Shown here: piece by piece, positions 44,785 to 53,256 of the stretch
How positions within the stretch are numbered: the stretch's first letter is position 1
How the letters are laid out: each line of letters begins with the position of its first letter
NCBI RefSeq assembly: GCF_009688945.1
Contig: NZ_AP021874.1
Span: 3,906,001 to 3,970,000, forward strand
Length of the DNA: 64,000 nt
Reading direction: 5' to 3'
DNA from: Desulfosarcina alkanivorans
GTDB taxonomy: Bacteria > Desulfobacterota > Desulfobacteria > Desulfobacterales > Desulfosarcinaceae
Notes under the pieces: generated by a model
Databases searched by the model: none
Told to the model about the DNA's origin: nothing
The model's input: the letters and a program-made list of their open reading frames with translations, nothing else
Program-made: the position numbers and the translations under genes

Positions 44785-46701
44785 ATGACAGCAGCCCTGA
44801 TTATATTCGTCATTTCACTGCCGATGGTTGCGGCTGTCGCCTGCCTGATCTTCAGGCGCGACCACCTGCGCAATGGCGTGATCACGGCAACCGGGCTGGC
44901 CCTGGCGGCAACGGCCGTGATGCTGATTTCAAGGACCCCGGCCGACCTTTCAACCACGGGGCCGGGACGGCTGGCCGTCGAACGCATCATCCAGGCCGCC
45001 GATGTGGGCCTGTTGATCCTTTTTCTTTATTATGGGCGGCGCTACCGAAGCCGCCTGGTGGTTGTTCTGTCCGCCATACAGCTGCTCCTGCTGGGAGGCA
45101 TGGAATGGCTGTCCCCCCCGTCGGTCCCTTCCGATGCGGTGGTCTTTCATGCCGACGGCCTGACACGGGTCATGCTGCTGATCATCAACCTCGTGGGGCC
45201 GTTGATCTGCTGCCACGCCATTGCCTACATGCGCAATCACGAACGCGAGTTCAAAATCGAACCATCTGCCCAGCCCCAGTTTTTTTTCATGATGCTGCTG
45301 TTCCTGGGCGCCATGAACGGCCTGGTGCTTTCGAACCAGCTCCATCACCTCTACTTTTTTTTCGAATTGACCACCCTGTGCTCCTTTGTGCTCATCAGTC
45401 ATGACCGGAGCGCACTGGCTGTCGAGAATGCCGTGAGGGCCCTGTGGATGAACAGTATCGGCGGCGCTGCGTTCGCCCTGGCCCTGATCCTGATCCGGGC
45501 CTCGACCAATACCCTGGATCTGCAGCGCCTGCTTTTCCAGGGGCACCAGACCGCCGAACTCCTGCTGCCGGCCCTGGCCCTTCTCAGCCTGGCGGCATTC
45601 GTCAAATCCGCTCAATTTCCCTTCCAGCGCTGGCTGCTGGGTGCCATGGTCGCCCCCACACCGGTATCGGCACTGCTGCACGCCAGCACCATGGTCAATG
45701 TGGGCATCTATCTGGCACTGCGCCTGATGCCGTTGATCCAGGGCACCTTCCTGAGCCGGTGCACGGCCGTATATGGCGGCTTCGTCTTCCTGGCAGCGGC
45801 CGCCCTGGCGGTGGGTCAGAGCAACGGCAAAAAGGTGTTGGCCTATTCCACCATCAGCAACCTGGGTCTGATCTTTGCCTGTGCCGGACTGAACACGCCC
45901 CCGGCCCTGACCGCAGCCATCTATCTGCTGTTCTTTCATGCCGTTACCAAAGCGCTTCTTTTCCTGTGCGTGGGAACCATCGAGCAGTACATCCTCAGCC
46001 GCGATATCGAAGACATGCGGGGTCTGTATGCCGTCATGCCGGGCACCGCCCTGATGACCGTGGCGGGCGTACTCATGATGATCATGCCGCCGTTCGGCGT
46101 TCTGCTGGGCAAATGGATGGCCATGGAGTCGGCGGCGATGCATATAGAAGTCATCATGCTGATTGTCGCGGGCAGCGCGTTGACCGTGATGTACTGGGCC
46201 CGCTGGGCCGGCCTCCTGATGAGCGAACCGGTGGTGGTGCCGTTTCTGCCTGAACGCTTGCCCGTGTCTACGTGGTCGGTCCTGCTGTCCCTGTGTGCCG
46301 GCGGCGCCGGCCTCAGCGCCGCGGCACCCTGGCTGTATGTGCTGGTTCGGGCAGCGGCCGGGTCAGCTGCCCTTCCGGCCGATTACACCGTGCATTGGGG
46401 CATCATGGAAAACGCCGTCGGCCGGTTCGCTGTTTTTCCACTGAGCCTGCTGGCCATTGCCGGATGCCTGGTTTCCATCCTGGCCTTCCACCACGCCAAC
46501 CGGGGGCGTTCGGTATCGCCCTATCTGTGCGGTGAGCAGAGTGACGAGCCCCGGGTGTTCAACGGGCCCATGGACCAGCCGGTGAAAGCCGGGGCCAGGA
46601 ATTACTACCTGACTTCAATTTTCGGAGAAAAGACGTTGACGGTGTGGCTCAACGCTGCTGCCGGCGTCCTGCTGGTTCTGCTGATGGGAGGCGCCCTGTG
46701 A
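44785..46701 (+). CDS. echA: Ech-type hydrogenase subunit A (NuoL/HyfB-like antiporter subunit)
   Basis: A 638-residue membrane protein with about 16 helices, homologous to NuoL/HyfB/MrpA. It is thought to move protons or sodium when Ech hydrogenase transfers electrons between ferredoxin and protons. SAQFPFQRWLLGAMVAPTPVSALLHASTMVNVGIYLALRL is the conserved channel region with its Lys and His residues. I start at 44785 (AGGGA 10 bases upstream), 60 bases inside a longer open frame. echB overlaps its stop codon. The gene order A-B-C-D-E-F equals that of known ech operons. Confidence 0.93.
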   Translation: MTAALIIFVISLPMVAAVACLIFRRDHLRNGVITATGLALAATAVMLISRTPADLSTTGPGRLAVERIIQAADVGLLILFLYYGRRYRSRLVVVLSAIQLLLLGGMEWLSPPSVPSDAVVFHADGLTRVMLLIINLVGPLICCHAIAYMRNHEREFKIEPSAQPQFFFMMLLFLGAMNGLVLSNQLHHLYFFFELTTLCSFVLISHDRSALAVENAVRALWMNSIGGAAFALALILIRASTNTLDLQRLLFQGHQTAELLLPALALLSLAAFVKSAQFPFQRWLLGAMVAPTPVSALLHASTMVNVGIYLALRLMPLIQGTFLSRCTAVYGGFVFLAAAALAVGQSNGKKVLAYSTISNLGLIFACAGLNTPPALTAAIYLLFFHAVTKALLFLCVGTIEQYILSRDIEDMRGLYAVMPGTALMTVAGVLMMIMPPFGVLLGKWMAMESAAMHIEVIMLIVAGSALTVMYWARWAGLLMSEPVVVPFLPERLPVSTWSVLLSLCAGGAGLSAAAPWLYVLVRAAAGSAALPADYTVHWGIMENAVGRFAVFPLSLLAIAGCLVSILAFHHANRGRSVSPYLCGEQSDEPRVFNGPMDQPVKAGARNYYLTSIFGEKTLTVWLNAAAGVLLVLLMGGAL

Positions 46702-47549
46702 ACCAGCCGCTCATCGCGCTGGCGGTCGGCCTGGCCGCCGGACCGCTGCTGGGAGGGCTGGCCGGCGGCCTGGACCGCATCGTTACGGCCCGCCTTCAGG
46801 CACGGACGGGGCCGCCCGTGTGGCAACCCTATTACGACGTGATCAAGCTGCTGGCCAAGGAACTGGTGGTGGTCAACGGGTGGCAGGCCTTTTGTGTTTA
46901 CAGCTACCTCTTCGCCGCCATGCTTGCGCTGATCCTGTTCGTCATGCAGTCGGACCTGCTGCTGATCCTGTTCATCCAGGCGGTGGGGGCGGTGTTTCTG
47001 GTCATGGGGGCCCTGGCGTCCACATCGCCTTACAGCCAGGTGGGCGCCCACCGGGAATTGCTGCAGATTCTGACGTACGAGCCGCTTTTGTTTCTGGCGG
47101 CAGTGGGCATCTACCTGGAAACCGGCTCCTTCAAGCTGATGACGGTGATGCAGTGGCAATCGCCGCTCATGCTCAAACTGCCCCTGCTCTTTATGGCCCT
47201 GTGCCTGGTACTGATCATCAAGCTGCGCAAATCGCCCTTTGACCTGTCTGCCTGCCATCACGCGCATCAGGAACTTGTCAGGGGCGTGTTCACCGATTTT
47301 TCCGGCCCCTTGCTGGGAATGATCGAAATCGGCCACTGGTATGAAACCATCCTGATCCTGGGATACTGCAGCCTGTTCTGGGCCACCGGCGCGTTGCCCA
47401 TGGTGGTGCTGGCGGCGGCGGTATACACCGCGGTCATTGTGGTGGACAATGCCGCGGCCCGCCTCAACTGGCGGTGGATGCTGGTCTATGGATGGGCCAT
47501 GGGGCTGGCCATGGCCCTGGTCAACCTGATCTGGCGTTATCAGGCCTGA
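46698..47549 (+). CDS. echB: Ech-type hydrogenase subunit B (NuoH-like)
   Basis: A 283-residue membrane protein of the NuoH/HycD family, with about eight helices. KLLAKELVVVNGWQAF and SPFDLSACHHAHQELVRGVFTDFSGPLLGMIEIGHWYE are the conserved loops facing the hydrogenase head, rich in the acidic residues that couple proton transfer. It starts with GTG, overlapping the echA stop codon by 4 bases, and joins the soluble arm to the membrane arm. Confidence 0.93.
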   Translation: MNQPLIALAVGLAAGPLLGGLAGGLDRIVTARLQARTGPPVWQPYYDVIKLLAKELVVVNGWQAFCVYSYLFAAMLALILFVMQSDLLLILFIQAVGAVFLVMGALASTSPYSQVGAHRELLQILTYEPLLFLAAVGIYLETGSFKLMTVMQWQSPLMLKLPLLFMALCLVLIIKLRKSPFDLSACHHAHQELVRGVFTDFSGPLLGMIEIGHWYETILILGYCSLFWATGALPMVVLAAAVYTAVIVVDNAAARLNWRWMLVYGWAMGLAMALVNLIWRYQA

Positions 47550-47612
47550 ATTCAGCGCTGAAGATCGGGGCCGCCATATTGAAAAAACACCAGATGGTTA
47601 CCGGGGTAGAAG

Positions 47613-48068
47613 ATGTCCATCCGATGGCTTGACAAGTTGGTCCGCCGCGCCCGGATGCGGTCGCCCTGGATGCTGCATTTCGATTGCGGCAGCTGCAACG
47701 GGTGCGACATCGAGGTCCTGGCCTGCCTGACGCCGGTATACGATGTGGAGCGGTTCGGTATCGTCAACGTGGGCAACCCCCTGCACGCCGACCTGCTGGT
47801 GGTCAGCGGCACGGTCAATCGCCGCAATGGACGGGTGCTGGCCAACCTTTACGAGCAGATGGCCGCCCCCAAGGTCACGGTGGCCGTGGGGACCTGCGGC
47901 CTGTCCGGAGGAATTTTCAGGACGGCCTACAATGTTGTCGGCGGGATCGACCGGGTGATCCCGGTGGACGTTTACGTGCCGGGATGCCCGCCCCGGCCCG
48001 AGGCGATCATCGACGGCGTGTTCCGGGCACTGAAATGCCTGGATCGGCCTTCGGATGACCACGGCTGA
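47613..48068 (+). CDS. echC: Ech-type hydrogenase small subunit (NuoB-like)
   Basis: A 151-residue subunit with the proximal [4Fe-4S] cluster: CGSCNGCDIEVL, VGTCGLSGG and VPGCPPRPEAI supply four cysteines. It passes electrons between EchF and the Ni-Fe site in EchE. The usual length for EchC; no signal peptide. It lies 63 bases after echB. Confidence 0.94.
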   Translation: MSIRWLDKLVRRARMRSPWMLHFDCGSCNGCDIEVLACLTPVYDVERFGIVNVGNPLHADLLVVSGTVNRRNGRVLANLYEQMAAPKVTVAVGTCGLSGGIFRTAYNVVGGIDRVIPVDVYVPGCPPRPEAIIDGVFRALKCLDRPSDDHG

Positions 48069-48145
48069 ACGACCAGGCGTCCATCGGGAAGCGGGAACGC
48101 TTTTCGAGGTCCCGACGGCAAAACCGACCCTGAGGAGGATGTGGC

Positions 48146-48559
48146 ATGAACGGGAATGTGACTGCAGTGACCGCGCCGAATCTGCTGGGCGAAGTGACCC
48201 GGCTCAAGATCGAGGGGTACCGCCTGGTGACCCTGTCCGGCGTGAACACGGGCCCCGACCAGGTGGAGATCCTCTATCATTTCGACAGGGACCTGACCCT
48301 GGTGCACCTGCGGCTGAATGCGTCTCGAACCGTCCCCGTGCCCAGCATATCGCCGATCTTCCTGGCGGCCTTTCTGGCTGAAAACGAGATCCAGGACCTG
48401 TTCCATATTCGCTTCCACGGACTGGTCATCGATTATCAGCGCACCCTTTTTCTGCCCCGGGAGGTGGAGGCCGCCCCGTTCTGCCGATACGCCCCGCCGG
48501 AAAAACCGCCGCCCGTCCGACCCGATGGCCAACCGGCAAACGCGTCAGGTGACCCATGA
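48146..48559 (+). CDS. echD: Ech-type hydrogenase subunit D (NuoC-like)
   Basis: A 137-residue protein related to the 30-kDa subunit of complex I (NuoC) and the N-terminal half of HycE. VEILYHFDRDLTLVHLRLNA and SISPIFLAAFLAENEIQDLFHIRFHGL are the recognisable strands. The C-terminal 25 residues are proline-rich and replace the rest of the NuoC domain. GAGGAGG precedes the start. It overlaps echE by 4 bases. Confidence 0.88.
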   Translation: MNGNVTAVTAPNLLGEVTRLKIEGYRLVTLSGVNTGPDQVEILYHFDRDLTLVHLRLNASRTVPVPSISPIFLAAFLAENEIQDLFHIRFHGLVIDYQRTLFLPREVEAAPFCRYAPPEKPPPVRPDGQPANASGDP

Positions 48560-49632
48560 GAACATCCGTCATCCCCTTTGGCCCCCAGCACCCCGTCCTG
48601 CCCGAGCCGCTTCAGCTCAAGCTGTCCGTGGAGGATGAGGTGATCACCGAGGCGGTACCCGCCCTGGGCTATGTTCATCGGGGTCTGGAAGGCCTGGCCC
48701 GGACCCGCGATTTTCATCAGATGGTCCAGGTGGCCGAACGCGTCTGCGGCATCTGTTCGGTGCTGCACGCCATCTGCTACTGCCAGGGGGTGGAGGCCAT
48801 CATGGGGATACCGGTGCCGTACCGGGCGCGCTTCCTGCGGGTGGTCTGGGGAGAACTGCTGCGCCTGCACAGCCACCTGCTGTGGATGGGTCTGTTCGCC
48901 GACAGTTTCGGCTTCGAAAGCCTGTTCATGCAGCTGTGGAAAATCCGTGAACGGATATTGGACATCCAGGAGGCGACCACCGGCAACCGGGTCATCTCCG
49001 GAGCCATCCGCGTGGGCGGCGTCTGCCGGGACATAGACGCCCGGCAAGGCCGCTGGGTCACAGACCAGCTCGCCTGGGTGGAGCAGCAGGTCAGGCAGAT
49101 CGAGCCGGTATTGACGGATGATTTCACCATTCGCCGCCGCACCGTGGGCAAAGGCGTCCTCACGGCGGCACAGGCCCATGAATTGGGAGCCGCCGGACCG
49201 GTCCTGCGGGCCAGCGGCATCGCCCAGGATATCCGCCAGACCGGTTACGCAGCCTACGGTGAGCTGGACTTCGAACCGGTGACCGCAACCGCCGGTGATT
49301 GCCATGCCCGCTGCATGGTCCGTCTGGGGGAGATTCATCAGAGTATCGACCTGATCGGCCAGGCCCTGACCCGCATGCCGGAAGGCGAACTGCGCGCCAA
49401 AGTCCGCGGCCGCCCACAGGGAGAATCGCTGATGCGTGTCGAGCAGCCCAGGGGTGAGGTCGTCTATTACATCCGGGCAGATGGCGGCATATATCTGTCC
49501 CGGGTCCGCATTCGCACCCCCACCTTCGCCAACATCCCGGTGCTGGTCAAGCTGCTTCCCGGCATATATCTGTCCGACGTACCGGTGGTGGTATTGAGTA
49601 TCGACCCGTGCATCAGTTGCCTGGAACGATAG
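48556..49632 (+). CDS. echE: Ech-type hydrogenase large subunit, no C-terminal extension
   Basis: A 358-residue NuoD-like catalytic subunit. Unlike complex I, it keeps all four nickel ligands: ERVCGICSVLH (Cys64, Cys67) and DPCISC (Cys352, Cys355), so it is a real [NiFe] group 4 hydrogenase. The protein ends LER, three residues after Cys355. There is no His-led extension to cleave, so maturation does not need an endopeptidase, as in some known Ech enzymes. Translation is coupled to echD by a 4-base overlap. Confidence 0.95.
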   Translation: MRTSVIPFGPQHPVLPEPLQLKLSVEDEVITEAVPALGYVHRGLEGLARTRDFHQMVQVAERVCGICSVLHAICYCQGVEAIMGIPVPYRARFLRVVWGELLRLHSHLLWMGLFADSFGFESLFMQLWKIRERILDIQEATTGNRVISGAIRVGGVCRDIDARQGRWVTDQLAWVEQQVRQIEPVLTDDFTIRRRTVGKGVLTAAQAHELGAAGPVLRASGIAQDIRQTGYAAYGELDFEPVTATAGDCHARCMVRLGEIHQSIDLIGQALTRMPEGELRAKVRGRPQGESLMRVEQPRGEVVYYIRADGGIYLSRVRIRTPTFANIPVLVKLLPGIYLSDVPVVVLSIDPCISCLER

Positions 49633-49645
49633 AAGGAGAACCATC

Positions 49646-49993
49646 GTGTTCAGGATGACCCCGCAAATTCTGCGTAATTTCTTCTCCGGACCGGCCACCC
49701 GGGCCTATCCCCGCCAGGTCCGACGGCCCTTCCCGGCCACCCGCGGCCGGCTGGTGAATGACATCGCGCAATGCAACTTCTGCGGCGTCTGTGCCAAAAA
49801 GTGCCCCAGCGCCTGCATCGACGTGGACCGTCATCTTTACCGGTGGTCCTTTGCCCCCCACATCTGCATCGGCTGCGGGGTGTGCGTGGAGGTCTGCCCC
49901 CGCGGCTGCCTGCACCAGGAACCGGCCACCGGCCCGCCTGCTGTCCGCAAGGAGAGGGTAGTCATGGATGGAGAATCGAAACCCTCGGAATGA
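49646..49993 (+). CDS. echF: Ech-type hydrogenase ferredoxin subunit
   Basis: A 115-residue subunit with two [4Fe-4S] motifs, CNFCGVCAKKCPSAC and CIGCGVCVEVCPRGC, taking electrons from soluble ferredoxin. It starts with GTG at 49646 behind AAGGAG; an ATG at 49655 is the alternative. The last gene of the ech operon. An unusual C-terminal tail (VVMDGESKPSE) follows the second cluster. Confidence 0.93.
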   Translation: MFRMTPQILRNFFSGPATRAYPRQVRRPFPATRGRLVNDIAQCNFCGVCAKKCPSACIDVDRHLYRWSFAPHICIGCGVCVEVCPRGCLHQEPATGPPAVRKERVVMDGESKPSE

Positions 49994-50113
49994 ATTCAAA
50001 ATGGCATTGAATACCGGGGACACAAGCGATGGAGACCTTGATATCGGTCGGCATATCCGCCAATGGCTTTCAGGCCGCGATGCCGCCGCGGGGTGTCGTC
50101 GCAACGACAGGCG

Positions 50114-51064
50114 CTAAACAATCCAGATCGATTTTTCCGGGGCCAGGGAAAGCACCTTCCGGGTGACGCGACCCATGCTGAAATCCTCCACGGTGGTGGC
50201 GCCGCGCCGGCCGATGACGATGGTCCCGAAACCCTGGAACTGGGCCTCTTTGGCGAGGCCGTCGGCCCGGCTGGCCTTCTCCTTTAAAATGGCCGTCTGG
50301 AAATGATCGGGATCGAAACCGATACGGGCCAGATGCTGTTTGGCCTCGACCATGGCCGGGATGATTTTCCTGGTGTTTTCACTCAGCCAGTGGGACTCAT
50401 GCCTGGGATGAAAGGCGGGTGTCGTCGCAGGGTGCGGAGCGGACAGCGGGCGCACGATGTGGCACAAGAGGATCTCTTCGATGGTTCGGGAAAAAAGGGT
50501 GCTCACCTGTTCAAACCCCTTGCGGATGCTGCGCGACCGATCGAAGGCCACCAGCACCTTGCGCGCATCGGGCCGCGTGCCGACAACCGCCAGGGGAACG
50601 TGGGAAATGGTTTCAGTCAGCTTGGCCGCGATGCTGCCCAGCATATAATCGGGAAGGGTGCCGAATCCGCTGCGGCCGACGGCTACCGCTGCGCAGCCCA
50701 GACTGGCCCTGTTGATGATGTCCCGGGCGACACCGACCTGCCGGTCCTGAATGGTAATGGATATCGAATCCGCCGGAAAACCTGCCGCCAAAAACCGCTG
50801 TCTGGCCGTTTCCATGAATGCGTTTACGGCCGACCCGTTGCGACGGGTCCACCGGGTAATTTCCGCTTCATATTCAACGGTGTCCGCATCAATGGTGTCC
50901 TCGGGGGAACCCAGGTCGAAAACCGCCTCGGGGACCTTGGTTTTCACATGAAAAAGCTCGATTCCGATCTGTCTCGGGGTCAGTATCCCGGCGAGGTAGC
51001 TCACCGCAGTTAAAGACTGATCCGAGCCGTCAACGGCCACGAGGATGACTGGTGTTTTCGCCAT
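50114..51064 (-). CDS. Tandem universal stress protein
   Basis: A 316-residue protein with two UspA domains. The first starts ILVAVDGSDQSLTAVSYLAGIL, with VAVGRSGFGTLPDYMLGSIAAKL as its ATP loop. The second starts KVLVAFDRSRSIRKGFEQV and ends VIGRRGATTVEDFSMGRVTRKVL. Both have the G-x2-G-x9-G[ST]-like turn. Tandem Usp proteins of this size are common near anaerobic redox genes. AGGAGG lies 6 bases before the ATG at 51064. Divergent from hydBGDA. Confidence 0.88.
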   Translation of the reverse strand: MAKTPVILVAVDGSDQSLTAVSYLAGILTPRQIGIELFHVKTKVPEAVFDLGSPEDTIDADTVEYEAEITRWTRRNGSAVNAFMETARQRFLAAGFPADSISITIQDRQVGVARDIINRASLGCAAVAVGRSGFGTLPDYMLGSIAAKLTETISHVPLAVVGTRPDARKVLVAFDRSRSIRKGFEQVSTLFSRTIEEILLCHIVRPLSAPHPATTPAFHPRHESHWLSENTRKIIPAMVEAKQHLARIGFDPDHFQTAILKEKASRADGLAKEAQFQGFGTIVIGRRGATTVEDFSMGRVTRKVLSLAPEKSIWIV

Positions 51065-51488
51065 GGCACACCTCCTGGGGCGGGGTTGGATCCGGTTCCC
51101 GGGAATCGGTCGAAGGCCGGATCGGATGGTGACGCGCAAAAATGGGGCTCGACGTTCATGATCAGCCGGATAATGGCCCAATGATACGGCCGCCACATAT
51201 CCCGGTGGGGAAACCGTCCCGGGTCCCCCCTGCCCATTTCTACGCAAAGGCTATGCCACAGGCGATGCCCCGCACCGGCCCACCAGTCCCTGCCATCCGG
51301 CCCTGCCAGCCGCTCATCCGGCAACGATGGATTGACGGTGGAGGATCCACCTGTGCGCCCTGCCCGTCATTCTTTTTTACAGACTGTAAAGAATAACGTG
51401 AGAACGCATCTATCCGGCCGGCTGGGAGCCCCCCGCTGCGACGTGACTGCCGGCGGGTTCAGTGCCGGCTTGCCGGTAATCCTGCCGG
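51065..51488. other. Divergent intergenic region between the Usp gene and hydB
   Basis: About 570 bases separate the two genes, and this is the part outside the sigma-54 element. I see no gene. Repeated CCGGC/GCCGG words near 51445-51490 could be activator sites for a sigma-54 system. Confidence 0.4.
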
Positions 51489-51503
51489 TGGCATGTTTTG
51501 TGC
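51489..51503 (+). promoter_or_regulatory. Sigma-54-like promoter of the hydBGDA operon
   Basis: TGGCATG-TTTT-GTGC has GG and GC at -24/-12 spacing, with the start near 51515, 120 bases before hydB. It agrees with the element before echA at 11 of 15 positions or better in the core. Confidence 0.6.
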
Positions 51504-51634
51504 ATTGGGATTGACCATGTACGCGCCTGCCGGCCCCAAGCCCGGCCCAGGGGGTTATCCGTCTGTTCCCGGTTCCAGACCAACGGGCAGCGTGACCGCC
51601 CCCCCTATCCGTTCCGGCAGGCGGGAGGTCCGCT

Positions 51635-52756
51635 ATGGGCAGCGCTTTTCAACTGGATGCACAAGGCCTGCAACGGGTCCTGGACCTGTTGGCCGCCCGC
51701 GGCTATAAGACCATTGGACCGACGGTGGCGGCATCGGCCATCGTGCTGGGCAGCGTGGCATCCATCGAGGACCTGCCACGGGGATGGTCCGACCGGCAGG
51801 CACCGGGCAGTTATAAACTTGTCAGGACCGGGTCCACGGGCTTTTTTCAGTATACCTGCGGCCCCCATCCCTGGAAGCGATATCTCACCCCCCCGGAACA
51901 GCTTCTCTGGCGCAGCACCCGGCACAATGGAAAGATCCGCTCCCACGCGCCGGAACCCGCCGCCGGGCCATATGCCTTTGTCGGCATGCGCCCCTGCGAT
52001 CTCCGGGCCCTGGACATTCTGGACCGGGTCCTGTCGGAACAGGCCTATACGGATCCAGCCTATTCACGCGCCCGGGACAGTCTGTTCACCATCGTCGTGA
52101 ATTGTCTGGAGCCCGGCGGCACCTGTTTCTGCACCGCCACGGGAGGCGGGACCCGTGCGGTTTCCGGTTTCGACATCGCCCTGAGCGAAGTCGTCGAAAC
52201 GGATCGATGCGTGCTGGTTGCCGAGCCAGGCAGCCGCGCCGGTGCCGAGGTCATCGCCGCCGTATGCAGAGATCCCGCCACACAAGAAAAAACCGAACGG
52301 GTCCGCCGCCTTGCCGATCAGGCCGCCGACAGGATGAACAGCCTGCCGGATCTGACAAAAATGGGACCGCTGTTTCAACAACGCTTCGACGCCCCCTGCT
52401 GGCAGACGCTCGAAGCGCGCTGCCTGGCCTGCGGCAACTGCACCATGGTATGCCCGACCTGTTTCTGCCACACCGTCATAGACACGGGATCGCTTGACGG
52501 CAGCCAGGCCGAGCGTCTGCGTGTCCAGGATTCATGCTTCAACATGGCCTTCAGCTACATTCACGGCGGGAGCGTCCGCCCTTCCGTCAGCAGCCGGTAT
52601 CGCCAGTGGTTCCTCCACAAACTGGCAACCTGGCAGGACCAGTTCAAAACGCCGGGGTGCGTGGGCTGCGGGCGCTGCATCACCTGGTGCCCGGCCGGCA
52701 TCGACCTCTGCCGGGAGGCGCTTGTTCTCGCCGGCGGTGAAGAAAAACGATCATAG
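51635..52756 (+). CDS. hydB: Group 3b [NiFe] hydrogenase beta subunit (iron-sulfur)
   Basis: A 373-residue protein of the sulfhydrogenase beta / AsrA family. It carries two [4Fe-4S] motifs: CLACGNCTMVCPTCFC near residue 266 and CVGCGRCITWCPAGIDLC near residue 345. Upstream, FVGMRPCDLRALDI is the family block. It wires electrons between HydA/HydD and the flavin subunit HydG. GGGAGG lies 6 bases before the ATG. First gene of the operon, whose order (B, then G, D, A) matches the Pyrococcus hydBGDA operons, apart from one inserted gene. Confidence 0.93.
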   Translation: MGSAFQLDAQGLQRVLDLLAARGYKTIGPTVAASAIVLGSVASIEDLPRGWSDRQAPGSYKLVRTGSTGFFQYTCGPHPWKRYLTPPEQLLWRSTRHNGKIRSHAPEPAAGPYAFVGMRPCDLRALDILDRVLSEQAYTDPAYSRARDSLFTIVVNCLEPGGTCFCTATGGGTRAVSGFDIALSEVVETDRCVLVAEPGSRAGAEVIAAVCRDPATQEKTERVRRLADQAADRMNSLPDLTKMGPLFQQRFDAPCWQTLEARCLACGNCTMVCPTCFCHTVIDTGSLDGSQAERLRVQDSCFNMAFSYIHGGSVRPSVSSRYRQWFLHKLATWQDQFKTPGCVGCGRCITWCPAGIDLCREALVLAGGEEKRS

Positions 52757-52768
52757 AGGGGGCACACC

Positions 52769-53245
52769 ATGGGATCCATTATTCGAGAAATCCGACAGCA
52801 TGCCTTCTTCGAGGGGTTTCCCGAAGCGCTCTTCAAGGAGCTGCGGACCTGCGCCGACAAGGTGCCCTATGGGGTCGACGAGTTCATTTACCGGCAGGGG
52901 GATCCGGCTGAAGCGTTTTTCCTCATCCTGCAGGGTCGCATCGCCCTGGAACTCTATGGCGGCCATCACGGCGCCATGATCGTCCAGACCGTGGGGGAAG
53001 GGGAAATCCTGGGGTGGTCATGGCTGTTTCCTCCCTATCGCCGTCACTTCGATGCGCGGGCGGTCACCCCCGTGGCAGCCATTTCCCTGCAGGCCTACTG
53101 CATGCGCGAGCAGGCCGAGCGCAACCACCACCTGGGCCACGAGCTGTACAAGCGGTTTTCACGGGCCGTGGTGACCAGCCTTCAGGCCGCGCGGATTCAG
53201 CTGCTGGATCTCTACAGCCGGTCCCCGGCCCATTCGGGTCGCTGA
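52769..53245 (+). CDS. Stand-alone cyclic-nucleotide-fold protein inside hydBGDA (GWSWL variant)
   Basis: A 158-residue CRP-like beta-roll with no HTH. YRQGDPAEAFFLILQGRIALEL (41-62) is the front half. The usual GE of the binding cassette is G82-W83 (GEILGWSWL), and the following Arg-x-Ala-Thr is RRHFDARAV, so the Arg contact is also altered. It lies 12 bases after hydB and 11 bases before hydG, on the same strand, so it belongs to the hydrogenase operon. It may regulate or scaffold the enzyme in response to an unknown ligand. A second gene with the same GWSxL change is at 30531-30950. Confidence 0.87.
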   Translation: MGSIIREIRQHAFFEGFPEALFKELRTCADKVPYGVDEFIYRQGDPAEAFFLILQGRIALELYGGHHGAMIVQTVGEGEILGWSWLFPPYRRHFDARAVTPVAAISLQAYCMREQAERNHHLGHELYKRFSRAVVTSLQAARIQLLDLYSRSPAHSGR

Positions 53246-53256
53246 AGGAGGTGGAC

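Noticed and set aside
44950..46143. Minus-strand open frame inside echA
   Set aside because: Gln/His-rich antisense shadow of a membrane protein.
48556..49632. Complex I (NuoD) instead of a hydrogenase
   Set aside because: All four nickel-ligand cysteines are present, which NuoD lacks, and the operon is in ech order without further nuo genes.
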